64,000 nt of DNA, from contig NZ_JBCJKP010000001.1 of the NCBI RefSeq assembly GCF_039503195.1, forward strand, positions 4,712,001 through 4,776,000. Reading direction: 5' to 3'. Both the position numbers and the translations under genes were made by a program. The notes below the pieces were generated by a model. It saw nothing but the letters and a program-made list of their open reading frames with translations, did no database searches and was not told where the DNA came from. How positions within the stretch are numbered: position 1 is the stretch's first letter; the number at the start of each line of letters is the position of its first letter. Below, piece after piece: positions 59,889 to 64,000 of the stretch. The stretch comes from Streptomyces mirabilis (lineage in GTDB: Bacteria > Actinomycetota > Actinomycetes > Streptomycetales > Streptomycetaceae).

Positions 59889-61469
59889 ATGAACGGCTTC
59901 GACTGGGCCGTCCTGGTCGCGTACTTCGGCGTCATGACCGCGATCGGTGTCTGGTCCCACAAACGTGTGGACGACGTCAGCGACTTCTTCACCGCGGGCG
60001 GCAAGATGCCCTGGTGGCTGTCCGGCATCTCGCACCACATGTCGGGCTACAGCGCGGTGATGTTCACCGGGTACGCCGGTATCGCGTACACCTATGGCAT
60101 CACCTCGTACGTCACCTGGGCACTGCCCATCGCCATCGGCGTGCTGCTCGGCGCGAAACTGTTCGCGCCCCGGCTCAACCGGCTGCGCTCCCGGCTGCAC
60201 GTGGCCTCACCGCTCGAATACCTCAAGGACCGCTACAACGTGCCGACGCAGCAGGCGCTCGCCTGGTCGGGCATCCTGCTGAAGATCGTGGACGTCGGTG
60301 CGAAGTGGGCGGCGATCGCGACCCTGCTGAGCGTCTTCACCGGGGTCACGCTCACCCAGGGCATCCTCATCACCGGTGGCATCACGGCCGTGTACTGCAC
60401 GATCGGCGGTCTGTGGGCGGACGCGCTGACGGAACTGGGTCAGTTCGTGATCCAGTTGCTGGCGGGACTCTCGATGCTGATCATCGTGCTGAACAAGATC
60501 TCCGACCAGGGTGGCCTGTCCAAGGCCCTCGATTCGCCCAAGCTGCACGGTCACGCGAACGGATTCGCGGGCCCGTATCTGACGGTGTTCTTCATCGCGT
60601 ACCTGTTCATCAAGCTGTTCGAGTACAACGGCGGGATGTGGAACCAGGCCCAGCGCTACATGGCGACGGGCAGCGCCAAGCAGGCCACGAAGTCGGCCTT
60701 CCTGTCCGCCGGGCTCTGGTTCGTGTGGCCGGTGATCCTGTTCATCCCGATGTGGCTGTCGCCGCTCCTCGTCACGGCGAAGAAGCCGGACGGCTCGGAC
60801 GCGTACGGTCTGATGACCGAACAGCTCCTCCCCCACGGGCTGCTGGGTCTGGTCGTGGTCGGCTTCTTCTCGCACACGATGGCCATGTGCTCGTCGGACG
60901 CGAACGCGATCGCCGCGGTCTTCACCCGGGACGTGGTCCCGGTGCTCTCCAAGGCCGCGCGTGCCTGGGACACCCGGACCGGCCTCATCGCGGGGCGGAT
61001 CACGACCGTCGCCTTCCTCGGGTTCTCGATGGCGGTGGCGACGCAGGTCAACTCCCCCACCTTCAAGGACATCATCACGGTCGTCATCAAGTGGGTGGCC
61101 GGGCTCATGGGGCCGATCGCGATCCCGTTCATCCTGGGTCTGCTGCGACCGTTCCGTAAGTCCGGTCCGACGGCGGCGCTCACCAGTTGGGCCTGTGGTC
61201 TGCTCGCGTTCTTCTTCGTCAACTACAACCTGGACTTCTCCCAGCGCACCGATGTGAAGCTGGAGTACCAGGTCTCCGTCCCGATGGTCATCTCCCTCGT
61301 CCTGTACATCCTCATCGGCTTCCTGAAGCCCGAGGACACGCCGGAGCGGGACGCGATCATCGAGAAGATCAACACGGATGACGACGGGGACGGGGCCGCT
61401 GCCGCGGCGGTCCCGGCTCCGGCGGAGGCCGCGGACGGGGCGGGCACCGCCAGCCCGTCCGGCGTCTGA
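59889..61469 (+). CDS. sodium:solute symporter (SSS family)
   Basis: ATG 59889 with GGAGGGGG upstream; 526 residues (upstream in-frame codons are repeat DNA). About 13 membrane helices: DWAVLVAYFGVMTAIGVW (5-22), the SSS signature around GGLWADALTELGQFVIQLLAG, and the sodium-site region SSDANAIAAVFTRDV. A Pro/Ala/Gly-rich cytoplasmic tail (490-526) ends it. Substrate unknown; the family carries sugars, amino acids and carboxylates. Monocistronic. Confidence 0.88.
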   Translation: MNGFDWAVLVAYFGVMTAIGVWSHKRVDDVSDFFTAGGKMPWWLSGISHHMSGYSAVMFTGYAGIAYTYGITSYVTWALPIAIGVLLGAKLFAPRLNRLRSRLHVASPLEYLKDRYNVPTQQALAWSGILLKIVDVGAKWAAIATLLSVFTGVTLTQGILITGGITAVYCTIGGLWADALTELGQFVIQLLAGLSMLIIVLNKISDQGGLSKALDSPKLHGHANGFAGPYLTVFFIAYLFIKLFEYNGGMWNQAQRYMATGSAKQATKSAFLSAGLWFVWPVILFIPMWLSPLLVTAKKPDGSDAYGLMTEQLLPHGLLGLVVVGFFSHTMAMCSSDANAIAAVFTRDVVPVLSKAARAWDTRTGLIAGRITTVAFLGFSMAVATQVNSPTFKDIITVVIKWVAGLMGPIAIPFILGLLRPFRKSGPTAALTSWACGLLAFFFVNYNLDFSQRTDVKLEYQVSVPMVISLVLYILIGFLKPEDTPERDAIIEKINTDDDGDGAAAAAVPAPAEAADGAGTASPSGV

Positions 61470-61597
61470 GAACCCTCCGCGGCCGGCGGTCGTACGGCTG
61501 CCGGCCGCCGGGGGCCTCGGGCGGGACCGTCCTTCGGCCGCGGGGCGGTGGGGGCGGGTCGCGCAGTTCCCCGCGCCCCTCAGGTGCGCGGGGAAGG

Positions 61598-62713
61598 CTA
61601 TGCCCGCGGGTAACGGGCCAGCCAGCCCGGTGCGGAGCCGGACGGGCCGTGCAGGGCCGGGCCCTGGGTCATCTCCATGGCGAAGTCGTCCGCCAGGGCC
61701 AGCATCGTGGGACGGCCCTCCAGCTCGGCCAGCCAGGCAGGCGGGAGGGCCGTCTCGCCGTGCAGGGCGCCGAGCAGCCCCCCGGTGAGCGCGCCGGCGA
61801 CACCGGAGGGCCCACCCTGGTTCACCGCGAGGCACAGACCGTGCCGGATGTCGTCCCCCACCAGCGCGCAGTACACGGCGACCGCGAGCAACCCCTCCGC
61901 CGTACCGTCCCCGGCGAGTTCCTCGACGCGCCCCGGCGTCGGCATCCCCTGCCGCACGGCCCCCAGCGCATGCTGGAGCGCGTCCGCGACGGGCTGCTGC
62001 CCCGGCCGCGCCGCGAGGATCGCGAGCGCCCGCTGCACGGCCCCGTCGAGGCTCTCGCCGCGGGCCAGCGCGTGCACGATGACGGCGTACGCGCCCGCCG
62101 CGAGGTACGCCGTGGGGTGCCCGTGCGTCTGCGCGGCGCACTCGACGGCGAGTTGCATCACGAGCTGCGGCTCCCAGCCGACGAGCAGCCCGAAGGGCGC
62201 CGAGCGGGCGGCGGCCTCGGGCCCGAGCTCGCCGGGGCTCTTGGGCGCGTCCAGCGTGCCCATGATGTCGTCGCCGAAGCCGATCAGGCACGCGCGGGCC
62301 GGGTCCCGGCGGGCGTACAGCCACTCCTCGCGGGCCAGCCAGCCGTCGTCCTTGCGGCGCTCGTCGGGGCCCCAGTCGCTCTGGGTGGCCGCCCAGCGGC
62401 GGTACGCCCGGTGGAGGTCGGTGGGCGGATGCCAGGCGCCGGTGTCACGGCGCACCTGGGCGCGTATCAGACCGTCGAAAGAGAAGAGGGTCAGCTGGGT
62501 GAGGTGGGTGACGGAGCCACGCCGGCCGTACCCGAAGGCGAGGTCGACCAGCCCCTCCGGGCCGTGGGCCTCCCGGATCCGCTCCAGGGTGAGCCCGTCG
62601 ACCGGCGCCCCGAGGGCGTCCCCGACGGCCGCGCCCAGCAGGGTCCCACGTACCCGGCTACGGAAGTCCTGCTGCTCCGCACGGCCCCAGACGGCACCGG
62701 CTGTCGCACCCAC
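61598..62713 (-). CDS. ADP-ribosylglycohydrolase-like protein, metal motifs degenerate
   Basis: GTG 62713 with GGGGAGG upstream; 371 residues. The all-helical fold is clear (RGTLLGAAVGDALGAPVDG at about 22-40). The metal-binding motif normally TDDT reads THLT (GSVTHLTQLTLFSFD), and the C-terminal GGDxDT motif reads GGPSGVAGALTGGLL, so most magnesium ligands are lost. Relatives in Streptomyces share this, suggesting a conserved non-hydrolytic role such as ADP-ribose binding. Confidence 0.85.
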   Translation of the reverse strand: MGATAGAVWGRAEQQDFRSRVRGTLLGAAVGDALGAPVDGLTLERIREAHGPEGLVDLAFGYGRRGSVTHLTQLTLFSFDGLIRAQVRRDTGAWHPPTDLHRAYRRWAATQSDWGPDERRKDDGWLAREEWLYARRDPARACLIGFGDDIMGTLDAPKSPGELGPEAAARSAPFGLLVGWEPQLVMQLAVECAAQTHGHPTAYLAAGAYAVIVHALARGESLDGAVQRALAILAARPGQQPVADALQHALGAVRQGMPTPGRVEELAGDGTAEGLLAVAVYCALVGDDIRHGLCLAVNQGGPSGVAGALTGGLLGALHGETALPPAWLAELEGRPTMLALADDFAMEMTQGPALHGPSGSAPGWLARYPRA

Positions 62714-62978
62714 CGAGACCTCCCCAGGCACCGTCCGTACGTCCGACAGCTCAGCACTGTAATCGACCGGGAACGGTCCGTTCAGGGGCCCGATCGGAAT
62801 ACGGAGTGCGGGTCAAGTGAACCCACCCGGTCAGGTTGCGAAGGCTCCCTCGACGATGTGGCCTAGGTGAGGGCCGGGATCCACTCGGTCCTCCGGGGAG
62901 GCCGACGGTCAGCCGTACTTGACACGCCTCGCTCCAGCCAGGCGTCGACGGAGCGCGCCAGGCGGTTCACATCTCGTT

Positions 62979-63136
62979 CGGTGAGCTACGGCAGCAACGT
63001 CGGCCCCGGCTGCGTCGAAACCGCCCTAGCCCCCGCCGCCACCGTCCACGGCCGCGACTCCAAGGACACCCAGCGCGCCCAACTGGCCTTCACCGGCGCC
63101 TCCTGGACGGAGTTCGTCAGTTCGGTCCGCCGCTGA
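62979..63136 (+). pseudogene. DUF397 protein fragment
   Basis: The frame reads SVSYGSNVGPGCVETAL, then VHGRDSKDTQRAQLAFTGAS and WTEFVSSVRR to TGA 63134. This is the DUF397 motif without its start; no Scr1-type HTH partner is nearby. Overlaps the end of the convergent TPR gene by 20 bp. Confidence 0.65.
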
Positions 63137-64000
63137 GGCGGGCGCGCAGGGCGCCGGCCCACTCGTAGGAGGGGCGGAGCTCCAGCGCGCGGTCCAGGGC
63201 GGCGAGGGCCTCCTCACGGCGGCCCAGTTCGGCCAGCGCCGCGCCCCGGCTGGCGTGGGCCGAGGCGTACTCGGGATCGATGGTGAGCGCCCTGTCGTAG
63301 TCGGCGAGGGCCTCCTCGTGGCGGCCGGCCACTCGGAGGGCGTCGCCACGTTCGCAGTGGCCCCAGCCCCAGTCGGGCCAGAGGCCGAGGGCCCGGTCGA
63401 GGTCGGCCAACTGGCGTTCGTGTTCGGCCAGTCCACGCCAGGCCCGGGCTCTGCGGCCCAGTGCCCAGGCGTAGTCCGGCTTGAGGTCGAGCGCGCGGCC
63501 CAAGTCGGCGAGGGCCGCGGCGGGGTCCCCGGCGCGCTCGTGGGTGGCGCCTCGGGAGGCCCAGGCGAAGGCGTTGGCCGGGTCGCGTCGAATACCTTCG
63601 CTCAGGTCCCGGACCGCCTCGTCGTCATGGCGCAGGAGGCGGTGGTGCTCGCCACGCAGGACGATGTTGTCGGGGTTGTCCGGCTCCAGCTCCACCACGC
63701 GCTCCACATCGGCGAGTGCGCCCTCATGGTCGCCCAGGCCGCCACGGGTCAGGGCCCGCCCTCGGTGGGCCCGCACCAGGTACGGGTCCAGGGCGAGGGC
63801 ACGGCCGTACTCCTCCAGTGCGCGCTCGTAGGCACCGTCCCGCGCGAGAGAGTCGGCCAGCTCCGCCCGGGCCCGCGCCCGCCAGGGCTCGTCGCCCCGT
63901 GCCCGCCTCAGCAGGAACCGGAGTACCTCGGGCTTGCCTCCCTCGTCGAGGGCCCGCGTCAGGTCGCTTCCGCAGTCCCGTACGGCCTGGGCGTCCGCGT
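63117..64000 (-). CDS. tetratricopeptide-repeat protein, C-terminal part
   Basis: Open through the right edge, 294 residues visible, start outside the window. At least seven TPR units of 34 residues with the usual W/G/A/P pattern (ALEEYGRALALDPYLVRAHR, ALADYDRALTIDPEYASAHA, ALAALDRALELRPSYEWAGA). TPR arrays mediate protein-protein contact; the partner and N-terminal domain are not visible. Confidence 0.9.
   Translation of the reverse strand, partial: ADAQAVRDCGSDLTRALDEGGKPEVLRFLLRRARGDEPWRARARAELADSLARDGAYERALEEYGRALALDPYLVRAHRGRALTRGGLGDHEGALADVERVVELEPDNPDNIVLRGEHHRLLRHDDEAVRDLSEGIRRDPANAFAWASRGATHERAGDPAAALADLGRALDLKPDYAWALGRRARAWRGLAEHERQLADLDRALGLWPDWGWGHCERGDALRVAGRHEEALADYDRALTIDPEYASAHASRGAALAELGRREEALAALDRALELRPSYEWAGALRARLSGGPN

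Noticed and set aside
60207..62324. 705-residue minus-strand frame
   Set aside because: Antisense to the sodium symporter and out of frame with the glycohydrolase.

Overview
The window looks like Streptomyces chromosome. Most of it is very GC-rich, and it carries several Streptomyces-type markers: a chaplin domain, an Scr1-type HTH/DUF397 gene pair, a GPP34 protein, DUF6230/DUF6114 genes, RepSA/Int/Xis remains of actinomycete integrative elements (AICEs), and many GTG/TTG starts. No rRNA, complete tRNA or CRISPR array was seen. All family names come from reading the sequence without database searches.

Left arm, 1-6.6 kb, accessory. After the tail of an oxidoreductase-like gene and a HAD phosphatase lies 1.1 kb of non-coding DNA rich in inverted repeats. 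It is followed by a clearly AT-richer pair: a DUF3800 protein and a reverse transcriptase with both retron hallmarks (NAxxH and VTG) plus YVDD. This is a retron of the DUF3800-associated kind. The 127-bp gap between the two genes holds a perfect 14-bp inverted repeat, which is a candidate msr-msd or other structured RNA. Next come an HNH nuclease with an ScoMcrA-like head domain and a convergent two-gene membrane operon (a 2TM protein and a second membrane protein). Together this is probably a small defence island.

6.6-29 kb is a graveyard of integrative elements and insertion sequences. It holds an att copy of the 3' half of tRNA-Arg(CCU) beside a broken integrase, xis and truncated repSA, which runs directly into a 5'-nucleotidase fragment. 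An identical 43-bp tRNA-Arg(CCU) piece lies 12.5 kb away. There are shorter remnants resembling tRNA-Arg(ACG) and tRNA-Ser(GGA), a tRNA-Tyr(GUA) 3' half, a second broken integrase, and fragments of IS5, IS701 and IS1182 transposases. Between them are small membrane or secreted proteins, a large VCBS/FG-GAP secreted protein, a TetR/SDR divergent pair with operators, a second SDR, a DUF4239 membrane protein and a DUF4265 protein.

29-41 kb is rich in secreted proteins: an Arg/Asp/His-rich repeat protein, an unusual protein ending in a chaplin domain, a V8/trypsin-like protease with FG-GAP repeats, a DUF4232 lipoprotein, a DUF6230-DUF6114 operon, a Tat-exported FAD oxidase and an S53 peptidase. 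From 41 kb to the end the genes look like ordinary chromosome: acyltransferase, rhomboid protease, GntR, an RTX-repeat protein with a frameshift, MFS/ArsR pair, SMP-30, glutathione peroxidase, MerR, a polytopic membrane protein, a D-Ala-D-Ala carboxypeptidase with a very long acidic N-terminus, GPP34, the Scr1/DUF397 pair, an EthD-like protein, SDR, sodium:solute symporter, a degenerate ADP-ribosylglycohydrolase, and the C-terminal part of a TPR protein.
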